Assembly: GCA_019454625.1 (NCBI GenBank)
Contig: JACFNY010000019.1
Span: 1-11,747, forward strand
From: Sphingomonadaceae bacterium
GTDB taxonomy: Bacteria; Pseudomonadota; Alphaproteobacteria; Sphingomonadales; Sphingomonadaceae
Reading direction: 5' to 3'
Length of the DNA: 11,747 bases
Made by a program: the position numbers and the translations under genes. The notes under the pieces are model-generated. The model was given only the letters and a program-made list of their open reading frames with translations, had not been told where the DNA came from and made no database searches. Shown piece by piece: positions 1 through 8,552 of the stretch. Numbering within the stretch: the first letter of the stretch is position 1; each line of letters begins with the position of its first letter.

Positions 1-455
1 AGCGCATCGTCGATGCCCGGCCCGACGTCTACAACCACAACCTCGAAACCGTGCCGAGGCTCTACCCCACGATCCGGCCCGGCGCACGCTACTTCCACTC
101 GCTGCGCCTGCTGGAGCGGGTGAAGACGCTCGACCCGACGATCTTCACCAAGTCCGGCCTCATGGTCGGCCTCGGCGAGGAGCGGCTGGAGATCCATCAG
201 GTGATGGACGACATGCGCTCCGCCGACATCGACTTCCTCACCATCGGCCAATATCTTCAGCCGACCCCGCGCCACGCGAAGGTCATCGAGTTCGTGACGC
301 CGGACGCGTTCAAGTCGTATGCCTCGCTCGGCCGCGCCAAGGGTTTCGCGCTCGTCGCGGCATCGCCGCTGACGCGCTCGTCGTACCACGCGGGCGCCGA
401 CTTCGCGAAACTGAAGGCAGCACGGCTGGCGAAGCACCAACGCGCCGATGCCTGA
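1..455 (+). CDS. lipA: Lipoyl synthase LipA, C-terminal part (5' end cut by window edge)
   Basis: Reading in frame from base 3, the window opens inside a radical-SAM lipoyl synthase and continues for 150 codons to a TGA at 453-455. LipA inserts two sulfur atoms into protein-bound octanoyl groups to make the lipoyl cofactor of pyruvate and 2-oxoglutarate dehydrogenases and the glycine cleavage system. Family-typical stretches are VYNHNLETV near the start, [20 protein letters not shown] and the terminal RSSYHAG at about 375-395. In the family the serine of RSSY is a ligand of the auxiliary iron-sulfur cluster. The upstream part, with both cysteine clusters (CxxxCxxC for SAM and the auxiliary set), lies outside the window. 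An internal GTG at 51 is a valine codon and not a start. The stop overlaps the next gene by 8 bp. Product assignment is firm; completeness of the 5' part cannot be judged. Confidence 0.95.
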   Translation, partial: RIVDARPDVYNHNLETVPRLYPTIRPGARYFHSLRLLERVKTLDPTIFTKSGLMVGLGEERLEIHQVMDDMRSADIDFLTIGQYLQPTPRHAKVIEFVTPDAFKSYASLGRAKGFALVAASPLTRSSYHAGADFAKLKAARLAKHQRADA

Positions 456-939
456 ACACCGCGAGGTCCGGGTTCTTCCGTACACGCCGGAGCAACTGTT
501 CGACCTCGTCGCCGATGTCGGCCGCTACGGCGAGTTCCTGCCGTGGGTGATCGCGACGCGGGTGAAATCGCAGAGCGATACCGAGATGGTGGCCGACATG
601 ATCGTCGGCTTCAAGGTGTTCCGGGAAACCTTCACGAGCCGCGTGGTGCTGGACAGGCCGCGCCATATCCACATCGACTATATCTCGGGGCCGCTGAAGT
701 TCCTTTACAACGACTGGCGCTTCAAGGCTGTCGGCGCGGGGACGGAGGTGGACTTCCACGTCGATTTCGCGTTCCGCCAGTCGATCCTGAACACGCTCGC
801 GGGCGCGTACTTCCACGAGGCCTTCCGCAAGATGGTGACGGCGTTCGAAACGCGCGCCGCGAAGGTCTATGCGGCGGCGGGGGGCGTCTCGGACGCGTCT
901 TCCGGCAGCAGCAGTTCGAGCGCGCAGCGCACGGCCTGA
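448..939 (+). CDS. START-like Coq10/RatA family protein, probable ubiquinone-binding protein
   Basis: The protein has 163 residues. Family-typical segments are [25 protein letters not shown] near the N terminus, the central [14 protein letters not shown] and the helix [16 protein letters not shown] near residue 130. These place it in the Coq10/RatA branch of the START-like fold, which binds lipids such as ubiquinone in a hydrophobic cavity. The E. coli member was named RatA, a ribosome-association toxin; the mitochondrial member Coq10 serves respiration. The position after lipA and the lack of any antitoxin partner favour the Coq10 role, but that is inference. The ATG at 448 lies inside the lipA stop region (8-bp overlap) with no clear Shine-Dalgarno, so translation is probably coupled. 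After about residue 147 the protein ends in a Ser/Gly/Ala-rich tail that lies antisense to the 3' end of cinA and is probably not part of the fold. Confidence 0.9.
   Translation: MPEHREVRVLPYTPEQLFDLVADVGRYGEFLPWVIATRVKSQSDTEMVADMIVGFKVFRETFTSRVVLDRPRHIHIDYISGPLKFLYNDWRFKAVGAGTEVDFHVDFAFRQSILNTLAGAYFHEAFRKMVTAFETRAAKVYAAAGGVSDASSGSSSSSAQRTA
867..939. other. 73-bp tail-to-tail antisense coding overlap
   Basis: The 3' ends of the START-family gene (+) and cinA (-) share these bases. Both use the same base as third codon position, so position 1 of each codon faces position 2 of the opposite codon. Leu CTG codons in the CinA end (VRCALELLL, about 157-165) therefore read as Ser AGC or AGT on the + strand, and Ala codons face Ala codons. 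This accounts for the serine run in the tail of the + strand protein. No space is left for an intergenic terminator. Confidence 0.9.
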
Positions 940-1400
940 AGCCGGATTCCGGTGCGGCCGAGGTCGCCGAACTGCTTCATGTCCGCCACCACGTCCTCGG
1001 GGTCCGAATCGCGGATCGCGCGCGCGAACACCACGGTCCCCACGGGCTTCGATTCCGATCCGCCGTCAGGGCCGGCGATGCCGGTGATCGCCACGGCGAC
1101 GTCCGCCTCGCTGTGCGCGAGCGCGCCCTGCGCCATCGCCCAGGCGGTCGCGACCGAAACCGCGCCGAAGGTTTCGAGCACGTCGCCATGCACGTCGAGC
1201 TGCGCCGTCTTGGCCTCGTTCGAGTAGGTGACGAAGCCGCGCTCCAGCACCGCCGAGGAGCCGGCGATCTCGGTGATCGCACCGCAGACGAGGCCGCCCG
1301 TGCAGGATTCGGCGAGCACAACCTTGCGCCCGGCGGCGGCATTCATTTCCACCACGCGGCGCGCAAGCGCGATGATCTCGTCGTCGAACAGTCCACTCAT
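867..1400 (-). CDS. cinA: CinA C-terminal domain protein, NMN amidohydrolase (PncC type)
   Basis: The protein has 177 residues and consists of the CinA C-terminal domain alone, as in E. coli PncC, without the N-terminal MoaB-like domain of full-length CinA. The family hydrolyses nicotinamide mononucleotide to nicotinic acid mononucleotide in the cytoplasm, recycling the NMN released by NAD-dependent DNA ligase. Visible signatures are LAESCTGGLV (29-38), TEIAGSS (43-49), VTYSNEAK (57-64) and AITGIAGPDGGS (104-115). Conserved serine, tyrosine and lysine residues used in catalysis by the family are present in the second and third of these. ATG at 1400 is preceded by AGGGT (1409-1413 on this strand), which overlaps the ispDF stop codon. 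The gene lies 11 bp downstream of ispDF and is probably cotranscribed with it. Its last 73 bp overlap the 3' end of the convergent START-family gene. Whether it has any role in competence, as the name suggests, cannot be told. Confidence 0.93.
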   Translation of the reverse strand: MSGLFDDEIIALARRVVEMNAAAGRKVVLAESCTGGLVCGAITEIAGSSAVLERGFVTYSNEAKTAQLDVHGDVLETFGAVSVATAWAMAQGALAHSEADVAVAITGIAGPDGGSESKPVGTVVFARAIRDSDPEDVVADMKQFGDLGRTGIRLQAVRCALELLLPEDASETPPAAA

Positions 1401-1411
1401 GTTTGCTGACC

Positions 1412-2560
1412 CTATAGTCTTATGGTTGCGGTCGCCTGCGCCGCCATGCCTTCGCCGCGCCCGGTGAAACCCAGCCGTTCGGTCGTCGTCGCCTTGATGC
1501 TAACCCGCTCCTCCGGCAGCCGCAACAACGCGGCGACCCGCGCACGCATCGCCGCGCGGAACGGGCCGACCTTCGGCCTTTCGCAGATCATCGTGACATC
1601 CACATGGTCGATGATGCCGCCGCGCGAAAGCACGAGATCGCGGGCATGGGCAAGGAAACGGTCCGACGGCGCGCCCCGCCACTCAGGGTTGCCCGGCGGG
1701 AAATGGTCGCCGATGTCGCCCTCGGCGGCGGCGGCGAGCAGGGCGTCGGTGAGGGCGTGGAGCCCGACATCGGCGTCGCTGTGGCCGACGAGGCCGTGGC
1801 TGTGCGGCACCTTCACGCCGCAGAGCCAGACATGATCGCCGGGGCCGAACCGGTGAACGTCGAAGCCTTGCCCGACCCGCACGACCCGCCCGGCGGCGAA
1901 GATCGCCTCGGCGCGCGCGAAGTCGTCCGGGTAGGTGAGCTTGGCGAGCCGTTCGTCGCCTTCGACGAACGCCACGCGCAGCCCGGCGGCGAGCGCCACC
2001 GCGACGTCGTCCGTCGCGTCGGGCGCAGCGGCCCGGTGCGCGTCGAGGATCGCACCGTAGCGGAACGCCTGCGGCGTCTGCACGCGCTTCAGGCGGCTGC
2101 GATCCACCTCGCCGTCGGCATGGGCGCCGCCGGTCCGCAGGCTGTCGACGACGGGCAGCGCGGGCGCGGCGCCGTCGCAGTCTTCAAGCGCGGCCAGAAG
2201 CCGGTCGACGACCGCGGCGGGGAGCAGCGGCCGCGCCGCGTCGTGGATCAGCACCAGCGCGGGCGCGAGCGGCTCCAGCGCCCGCAGCCCGTTCAGGACC
2301 GACTCCTGCCGGGTCGTACCGCCGTGAACGGGCGCAAGCACATCGAGGCCTGCCGCGGCGTCCGCGAAGGCGGCTTCGTCGTCCGCGTGAATGACGGGGA
2401 GCACGTGGGTGACGCGCGGATGGCGGGCGAGCGCCGAGAGCGCATGGCGGATCGCCGGCTGGCCGGCGAGCATCCGATACTGCTTCGGCGCGCCTTCGCC
2501 CGCGCGGGAGCCTCTCCCGGCGGCAACGACGATGGCTGCGACCCGTGATGCTTCGTTCAT
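1412..2560 (-). CDS. ispDF: Bifunctional IspD/IspF enzyme of the MEP pathway
   Basis: The protein has 382 residues and two enzymes in one chain. The N-terminal half (about 1-224) is IspD, 2-C-methyl-D-erythritol 4-phosphate cytidylyltransferase: nucleotide-binding [18 protein letters not shown] (11-28), IHDAARPLL (105-113) and KRVQTPQAF (158-166). The C-terminal half (about 226-382) is IspF, 2-C-methyl-D-erythritol 2,4-cyclodiphosphate synthase: [11 protein letters not shown] (229-239), [15 protein letters not shown] (259-273) and [15 protein letters not shown] (357-371). The expected zinc ligands are D234, H236 and H268. The two steps it catalyses are not consecutive; IspE acts between them and is not in the window. 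Such fusions are known in Alphaproteobacteria and Campylobacterota. ATG at 2560 has no clear Shine-Dalgarno upstream (the 12 bases before it are nearly all G/C). It heads the leftward unit with cinA and diverges from dusB. Confidence 0.97.
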   Translation of the reverse strand: MNEASRVAAIVVAAGRGSRAGEGAPKQYRMLAGQPAIRHALSALARHPRVTHVLPVIHADDEAAFADAAAGLDVLAPVHGGTTRQESVLNGLRALEPLAPALVLIHDAARPLLPAAVVDRLLAALEDCDGAAPALPVVDSLRTGGAHADGEVDRSRLKRVQTPQAFRYGAILDAHRAAAPDATDDVAVALAAGLRVAFVEGDERLAKLTYPDDFARAEAIFAAGRVVRVGQGFDVHRFGPGDHVWLCGVKVPHSHGLVGHSDADVGLHALTDALLAAAAEGDIGDHFPPGNPEWRGAPSDRFLAHARDLVLSRGGIIDHVDVTMICERPKVGPFRAAMRARVAALLRLPEERVSIKATTTERLGFTGRGEGMAAQATATIRL

Positions 2561-2587
2561 GGCGGGCGGCTTTAGCCTAGCTGCGTC

Positions 2588-2616
2588 TTGCCGAACAGCC
2601 CCGCTTGGGCTATGCG
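2588..2616 (+). promoter_or_regulatory. Candidate sigma-70 type promoter for dusB-ntrB-ntrC
   Basis: TTGCCG at 2588-2593 and TATGCG at 2611-2616 are separated by 17 bp. Each matches the -35 and -10 consensus at four of six positions, inside the 86-bp gap between the divergent ispDF and dusB genes. Transcription would begin near 2623, just upstream of the GTG chosen for dusB and downstream of the alternative TTG at 2605. This is a by-eye match only. Confidence 0.3.
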
Positions 2617-2646
2617 CCGTGCCTTATTTTTGGGCAGCCGAAGACC

Positions 2647-3642
2647 GTGCCAAAACTGAAGCCAATCTCGATCGGACCCGTGCGGATCGAACAGCCGGTG
2701 ATCCTGGCGCCGATGACCGGCGTCACCGACCTGCCGTTCCGCAAGATCGTCAAGCGCTTCGGCGCGGGGCTCACCGTCACCGAAATGATCGCGAGCCAGG
2801 CGATGGTGCGCGAGACGCGGCAGTCGCTTCAGAAGGCGGCGTGGGATCCATCGGAAGAACCGGTTTCGATGCAGCTCGCGGGCTGCGAGCCCGGTATCAT
2901 GGCGGAAGCGGCGAAGCTGAACGCCGATCGCGGCGCGGCGATCATCGACATCAACATGGGCTGTCCGGTGAAGAAGATCGTGAACGGGCACGCCGGCTCG
3001 TCGCTGATGCGCGACCTGAAGCTCGCCGCCTCGCTGATCGAGGCCACAGTGAAGGCGGTCGACCTGCCGGTGACGCTGAAGATGCGCATGGGCTGGGACC
3101 ACAATAGCCTCAACGCCCCGGAACTCGCGCGGATCGCCGAGGACCTCGGCGTCAGGATGATCACCGTGCACGGCCGCACGCGCAACCAGATGTATTCGGG
3201 CAGCGCCGACTGGGCGTTCGTGCGCAATGTCAAGAATGCCGTTTCGCTGCCGGTCGTGGTGAACGGCGACATCTGCTCGGTGGAGGATGCGCGCACCGCG
3301 CTCGAACAGTCTGGCGCGGACGCGGTGATGGTGGGGCGGGGGGCTTACGGCCGCCCGTGGCTGCTCGGCGAGGTGATGGCCGACCTCTGCGGCCACCGCT
3401 TCAAGGCGCCGACGATCGAGGAGCAGTACCACCTGATCCTCGAGCAGTACGAGATGATGCTGGCGCTTTACGGCACGGACACGGGCGTCAACCTCGCGCG
3501 CAAGCACATCGGCTGGTACACCAAGGGAATGCACGGCTCCGCCGAGTTCCGGAACAGCGTCAACCAGGTCGGTGATCCGGCGCGGGTGAAGGCGATGCTC
3601 CGGGAGTTCTACGCGCCTTGGCTTGCCCGGGCGGCCGCTTGA
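2647..3642 (+). CDS. dusB: tRNA-dihydrouridine synthase DusB (NifR3)
   Basis: FMN enzyme that reduces specific uridines in the tRNA D-loop to dihydrouridine using NADPH. With the GTG at 2647 the protein has 331 residues. Signatures are [12 protein letters not shown] (21-32, FMN site), QLAGCEP (76-82), [10 protein letters not shown] (102-111, with C106 the expected catalytic acid), KMRMGW (145-150), VHGRTRNQ (174-181), VVNGDI (204-209) and [12 protein letters not shown] (229-240). The frame opens earlier with a TTG at 2605 (345 residues), but family members start shortly before the ISIGP-PVILAPM segment and a candidate promoter lies downstream of that TTG, so I chose GTG. The stop is one base before the ATG of ntrB. 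The dusB-ntrBC linkage (historically nifR3-ntrBC) is a known alphaproteobacterial arrangement, so dusB probably leads the operon. Confidence 0.95.
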   Translation: MPKLKPISIGPVRIEQPVILAPMTGVTDLPFRKIVKRFGAGLTVTEMIASQAMVRETRQSLQKAAWDPSEEPVSMQLAGCEPGIMAEAAKLNADRGAAIIDINMGCPVKKIVNGHAGSSLMRDLKLAASLIEATVKAVDLPVTLKMRMGWDHNSLNAPELARIAEDLGVRMITVHGRTRNQMYSGSADWAFVRNVKNAVSLPVVVNGDICSVEDARTALEQSGADAVMVGRGAYGRPWLLGEVMADLCGHRFKAPTIEEQYHLILEQYEMMLALYGTDTGVNLARKHIGWYTKGMHGSAEFRNSVNQVGDPARVKAMLREFYAPWLARAAA

Positions 3643-3643
3643 C

Positions 3644-4731
3644 ATGGCCACCGTGCCCGCGGTTCCGCTGGTTCCGCCGCCGTCCGCCGACGACCTGCTC
3701 GCAAGTCTTCCGATCCCCATCGTCCTCATCGACGCGAACGGCGCGCCCGCGCGGATGAACACCGCCGCCGAGGACATGTTCAACCTCAGCGAGCCGACGC
3801 TCGTCGACCGTGGCTGGGGCGCGATCTTCCCGGAGGACAGCGCGGTGCGCGCGGTGCTGTTCGAGGCGGTCGTCACCGGCGGCGAGTTCGCGGCCTACGA
3901 CCTCGACATCGCGTTCATCGGCGGGCGCCGCGTCACCGCCGACCTGCTGGTCTCGCCGGTGCCGGATGCGCCGGGCTGGTCAACGCTGGTGTTCCAGCGG
4001 CGCGCGGCGGCGACGATGGTGAACCGCCAGCGCGAGCAGGTGGGGGCGGCGAAGACGGCCGTGGGCGTCGCGGCGATGCTGGCGCACGAGATCAAGAACC
4101 CGCTTTCGGGGATTCGCGGCGCGGCGCAGCTCCTGGCGCAGGACGGCGACCCCGAACTTACCGATCTTATCTGCACGGAGGTCGATCGCATCAGCACGCT
4201 GATCGACTCGATGGAGGAATTCACCGATACGCGGCCGCTGAAGCGGCAGCCGGAAAACATACACCTGATCCTCGGCCACGTCCGCCGCCTCGCCGAGCAC
4301 GGCTTCGCGCGCGACGTGGAGTTCGAGGAGGAGTACGATCCCTCGCTGCCGGACGTGGACGGGGACCGCGACGCGCTGATCCAGATTTTCGTGAACCTTG
4401 TGAAGAATGCCAGCGAAGCCACGGGAAACAAAGGCAAGATACGCCTGCGAAGCGCCTATCGGCACGGCCTCAAGGTGGCGGTGAAGGGCTCCAAGCGGCG
4501 CATGTCCGTGCCGATCGAGGTCTGCGTGATCGACGACGGGCCGGGCGCGCCCGCGGACGTCGCCGAGCATCTGTTCGATCCTTTCATTTCCACGAAGCCG
4601 GGCGGCACCGGCCTCGGCCTCGCGCTCGTTGCCAAGCTCGTTGGCGACCACGGCGGGCTCATCGAGTACGACCGGCAGGAAAACCCGCCGCGGACGACCT
4701 TCCGCGTGCTCCTGCCCACGGCGGGCAGGCA

Positions 4732-4735
<4 letters not shown>
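3644..4735 (+). CDS. ntrB: Nitrogen regulation sensor histidine kinase NtrB
   Basis: Cytoplasmic kinase/phosphatase that controls NtrC according to nitrogen status, in the family through PII proteins. It has 363 residues and no membrane segments. A PAS-type sensor region covers about 18-120. The dimerisation/phosphoacceptor helix has [20 protein letters not shown] (145-164) with H148 the expected phosphorylated residue. The ATPase domain shows the N box NLVKNASEA (251-259), DDGPGAP (297-303), [19 protein letters not shown] (311-329) and a normal C terminus, so all catalytic boxes are intact. ATG at 3644 follows the dusB stop by one base. A TTG at 3623 would add seven residues inside dusB and is less likely. 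No good Shine-Dalgarno precedes the start, which suggests coupling to dusB translation. Its stop TGA overlaps the GTG start of ntrC. No PII (glnB/glnK) gene is in the window. Confidence 0.96.
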
Positions 4736-6201
<1,466 letters not shown>

Positions 6202-6206
6202 TTTCA

Positions 6207-6211
6207 GAATC
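6207..6211. promoter_or_regulatory. GANTC site in the ntrC-ntrY gap
   Basis: GAATC lies 5 bases after the ntrC stop. GANTC is the target of the CcrM adenine methylase of many Alphaproteobacteria, and its methylation state can tie transcription to replication. The motif is short and also occurs inside genes of this window, so only its position in the gap is suggestive. Confidence 0.3.
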
Positions 6212-6224
6212 GGATCGTTACCGG

Positions 6225-6252
6225 GTTGCCGCTACTGTGTATTTGCGGCAAC
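6225..6252. repeat. 7-bp inverted repeat in the ntrC-ntrY gap
   Basis: GTTGCCG (6225-6231) and CGGCAAC (6246-6252) are perfect inverted copies separated by 14 bases, giving a 21-bp spacing between arm centres (about two helix turns). It lacks a following T run, so it is a poor intrinsic terminator. It could be an operator for a dimeric regulator or a weak hairpin in the transcript upstream of ntrY. Confidence 0.4.
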
Positions 6253-6263
6253 AGGCAAAGTGG

Positions 6264-6278
6264 TTAAGCTGCGTTTGA
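6264..6278 (+). promoter_or_regulatory. CtrA-like binding site upstream of ntrY
   Basis: TTAA (6264-6267), seven bases, then TTGA (6275-6278) match the full CtrA site TTAA-N7-TTAA at seven of eight positions, ending two bases before the ntrY ATG. CtrA is the cell-cycle master regulator of many Alphaproteobacteria. If the alternative GTG at 6260 were the true start, the site would lie inside the coding region. This is a by-eye motif match only. Confidence 0.3.
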
Positions 6279-6280
6279 AC

Positions 6281-8548
6281 ATGTCCGCGACTGCATCCCC
6301 CAAGCCAGTATCGCCGCACCGCCGGCTGCGCCGCCGCATCAGCCGCTGGGTCTCGCGCGTCGAGCTGTACCCGCGGCTCGAGATCGCGCTGGGGCTGATC
6401 GCCGTCGCCGTGGGCTGCGCGAGCTATTTCGCGCTCACCGACACGTTCTTCACCGCCGCCAACACGCCCTCCGGGCGCACGATCCTGCTCGTCGCCAACC
6501 TCGTGCCGCTGATGGCGCTGCTCGTGCTGATCGGCCGCCGCTTCGTGATCCTGCGCGTCAACCGGCGGCGCGGGCTCGCCGGCGCGCGGATGCACGTGCG
6601 CATGGTGGCGCTGTTCTCCGCGATCGCGGCGATTCCGACGCTGCTCGTCGTGGTGTTCGCCTCGTTGCTCTTCCAGTTCGGCACGCAGTTCTGGTTTTCC
6701 GACAACGCCCGCACCGTGCTCCAGAACGCCGAGCAGGTCGCGCATTCCTACGTCGCGGAGAACCGCCAGCGCATCGTCGCGGACATCGAGGCGATGGGAA
6801 CCGACATCTACGAATACGCGAACAGCTACGGCATCGATTCCGCCGGGTTCGCAGAGGGCCTCGCGTTCCAGGTCGCCGCCCGCAACCTCACCGAGGCCAG
6901 CGTTTTCACGCCGAGCGACGAGAACTACCACGTCTACGCCGCCGTCGGCATGAGCGGGCCGCCGCTCACGCAGCGCATCCTCCCCACCGACATCGCGCGC
7001 GCGCGCTCGGGCCGCGCCAGCGTGCTCGCCACGGCCTCGGACCGTGTCGAGGCGATCGTCCGCATCGACCCGCTGCTCGAACGCTACGTCTACGTCAGCC
7101 GCAGCGTCGATCCCGCCGTGCTCCAGTCGGCGCAGCGCGCGGAAGGCGCGATGAACGAGTACGACGCGCTGCTGGCGCGCTCGAAGAGCCTGCAATGGCA
7201 GTTCAACCTCGCGCTGTTCGTGATCGCGCTGCTCATCCTTGCCGCCGCCATCCTCTCGGCCCTGTGGCTGGCGAACCGGCTCGTGGCGCCGATCGGGCGC
7301 CTCGTCCGCGCGGCCGAGCGGGTCGGGGGCGGGGACCTCGCCGCGCGCGTGCCGGTCCGCAACAGCCCCGACGAGGTCGGGACGCTCGCGCGCACCTTCA
7401 ACCGCATGACGCGCCAATTACAGGCGCAGACGAGCGCGCTCGTCGCCGCCAACGAGCAGCTCGACGCGCGCCGGCAGTTCACCGAAGCCGTGCTCTCCAG
7501 CGTCTCGGCGGGCGTCATCTCGATCGACGAGGACGGCCATATCCGCCTCGTCAGCCACTCCGCCGCCGCCCTCCTCGAAATGACGGAAGAAGCGCTCGGC
7601 GGCATGACCATCGAGGAGGCCGTGCCCGAGTTCTCGGCACTGCTCGAAGAGACGCGGGCATCGGGGCAGGCGGCGGGGCAAGTGCGGATCGCGCGCGGCA
7701 ACGACGTGCAGACGCTGCTCGTGCACATGGGCGGCGTCTCTGGCGGCAGCCGGGGCTACGTGATCACCTTCGACGACATCACCCAGCAGCTCGCCGACCA
7801 GCGACGCGCGGCCTGGGCGGACGTGGCGCGGCGCATCGCGCACGAGATCAAGAACCCGCTGACGCCGATCCAGCTTTCGGCCGAGCGGCTCCAGCGCCGC
7901 TACGGCAACAAGATCGAGGAGGGGGCGGACACGTTCCGCAGCCTCACCGAGACCATCGTCCGGCAGGTCGGCGACCTCAGGCAGATGGTCGACGAGTTCT
8001 CGTCGTTCGCGCGGATGCCGAAGCCCGTGTTCAGGCCGGAATCGTTCCTCGACATCGCGCGGCAGGCGATCTTCCTGCAGGAGGTCGCGCACAGCGACTT
8101 CGACTACGACATGGACGTGCCGGCGGACCTGCCGCCGTTCGTCTGCGACCGCCGCCAGATCGCGCAGGCGCTCACCAACCTCTTGAAGAACGCCGCCGAA
8201 TCCGTGGGTGCGCGCTGCAAGGACGGCGATGTGGACGGCCGCATTGCCCTGTCCGCACGGCTCGCCGAGCCCGATACGCTGGTGGTGACCGTCGTCGACA
8301 ACGGCATCGGCCTTCCCGCGAGCCAGCGCGACCGGCTGACCGAGCCCTATGTGACGACGCGCACGAAGGGCACGGGCCTCGGCCTCGCCATCGTCAAGAA
8401 GATCGTGGAGGAACACGACGGCACGCTCGACCTCAGGGACGCGGCGGGCGGCGGCGCCTGCGCGGTGATGAGTTTCGACCTGGCCGCCTTGCACGCCCAT
8501 GTTGCGCAAGAGCCCGTTCCGGAAAAAGTCGCAGTCCAGCAAAGGTAG
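6281..8548 (+). CDS. ntrY: Membrane-bound nitrogen sensor histidine kinase NtrY
   Basis: Inner-membrane sensor kinase paired with NtrX. From the ATG at 6281 it has 755 residues. Hydrophobic segments lie at about 34-54, 68-88, 107-132 and 309-331; the stretch between the last two (about 133-308) is a probable extracytoplasmic sensor region. A HAMP linker (about 331-383), a PAS domain (about 397-500), the phosphoacceptor helix with [21 protein letters not shown] (H521 expected) and an ATPase domain follow, with NLLKNAAES (633-641), DNGIGL (673-678) and GTGLGLAIVKK (697-707). All boxes are intact. Family studies link NtrYX to nitrogen metabolism, redox state and envelope functions. The start is uncertain: GTG at 6260 adds seven residues and follows AGG (6253-6255) by four bases, while ATG 6281 lacks a clear ribosome site. 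The gap after ntrC holds possible control signals, so expression separate from ntrBC is plausible. Confidence 0.95.
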   Translation: MSATASPKPVSPHRRLRRRISRWVSRVELYPRLEIALGLIAVAVGCASYFALTDTFFTAANTPSGRTILLVANLVPLMALLVLIGRRFVILRVNRRRGLAGARMHVRMVALFSAIAAIPTLLVVVFASLLFQFGTQFWFSDNARTVLQNAEQVAHSYVAENRQRIVADIEAMGTDIYEYANSYGIDSAGFAEGLAFQVAARNLTEASVFTPSDENYHVYAAVGMSGPPLTQRILPTDIARARSGRASVLATASDRVEAIVRIDPLLERYVYVSRSVDPAVLQSAQRAEGAMNEYDALLARSKSLQWQFNLALFVIALLILAAAILSALWLANRLVAPIGRLVRAAERVGGGDLAARVPVRNSPDEVGTLARTFNRMTRQLQAQTSALVAANEQLDARRQFTEAVLSSVSAGVISIDEDGHIRLVSHSAAALLEMTEEALGGMTIEEAVPEFSALLEETRASGQAAGQVRIARGNDVQTLLVHMGGVSGGSRGYVITFDDITQQLADQRRAAWADVARRIAHEIKNPLTPIQLSAERLQRRYGNKIEEGADTFRSLTETIVRQVGDLRQMVDEFSSFARMPKPVFRPESFLDIARQAIFLQEVAHSDFDYDMDVPADLPPFVCDRRQIAQALTNLLKNAAESVGARCKDGDVDGRIALSARLAEPDTLVVTVVDNGIGLPASQRDRLTEPYVTTRTKGTGLGLAIVKKIVEEHDGTLDLRDAAGGGACAVMSFDLAALHAHVAQEPVPEKVAVQQR
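8541..8545 (+). promoter_or_regulatory. Ribosome binding site deciding the ntrX start
   Basis: AAAGG, ending just before the ntrY stop codon, lies seven bases upstream of the GTG at 8553. This spacing supports that GTG over the upstream in-frame ATG at 8499. Confidence 0.6.
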
Positions 8549-8552
8549 ATGT

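Noticed and set aside
2572..3876. 434-codon open frame on the - strand opposite dusB and the start of ntrB
   Set aside because: Shadow frame; dusB on the + strand has every family motif and the antisense protein resembles nothing.
8499..8552. Upstream ATG start for ntrX inside ntrY
   Set aside because: It would add 18 basic residues not expected in a receiver domain. GTG 8553 has a well-spaced AAAGG and gives the canonical N terminus.
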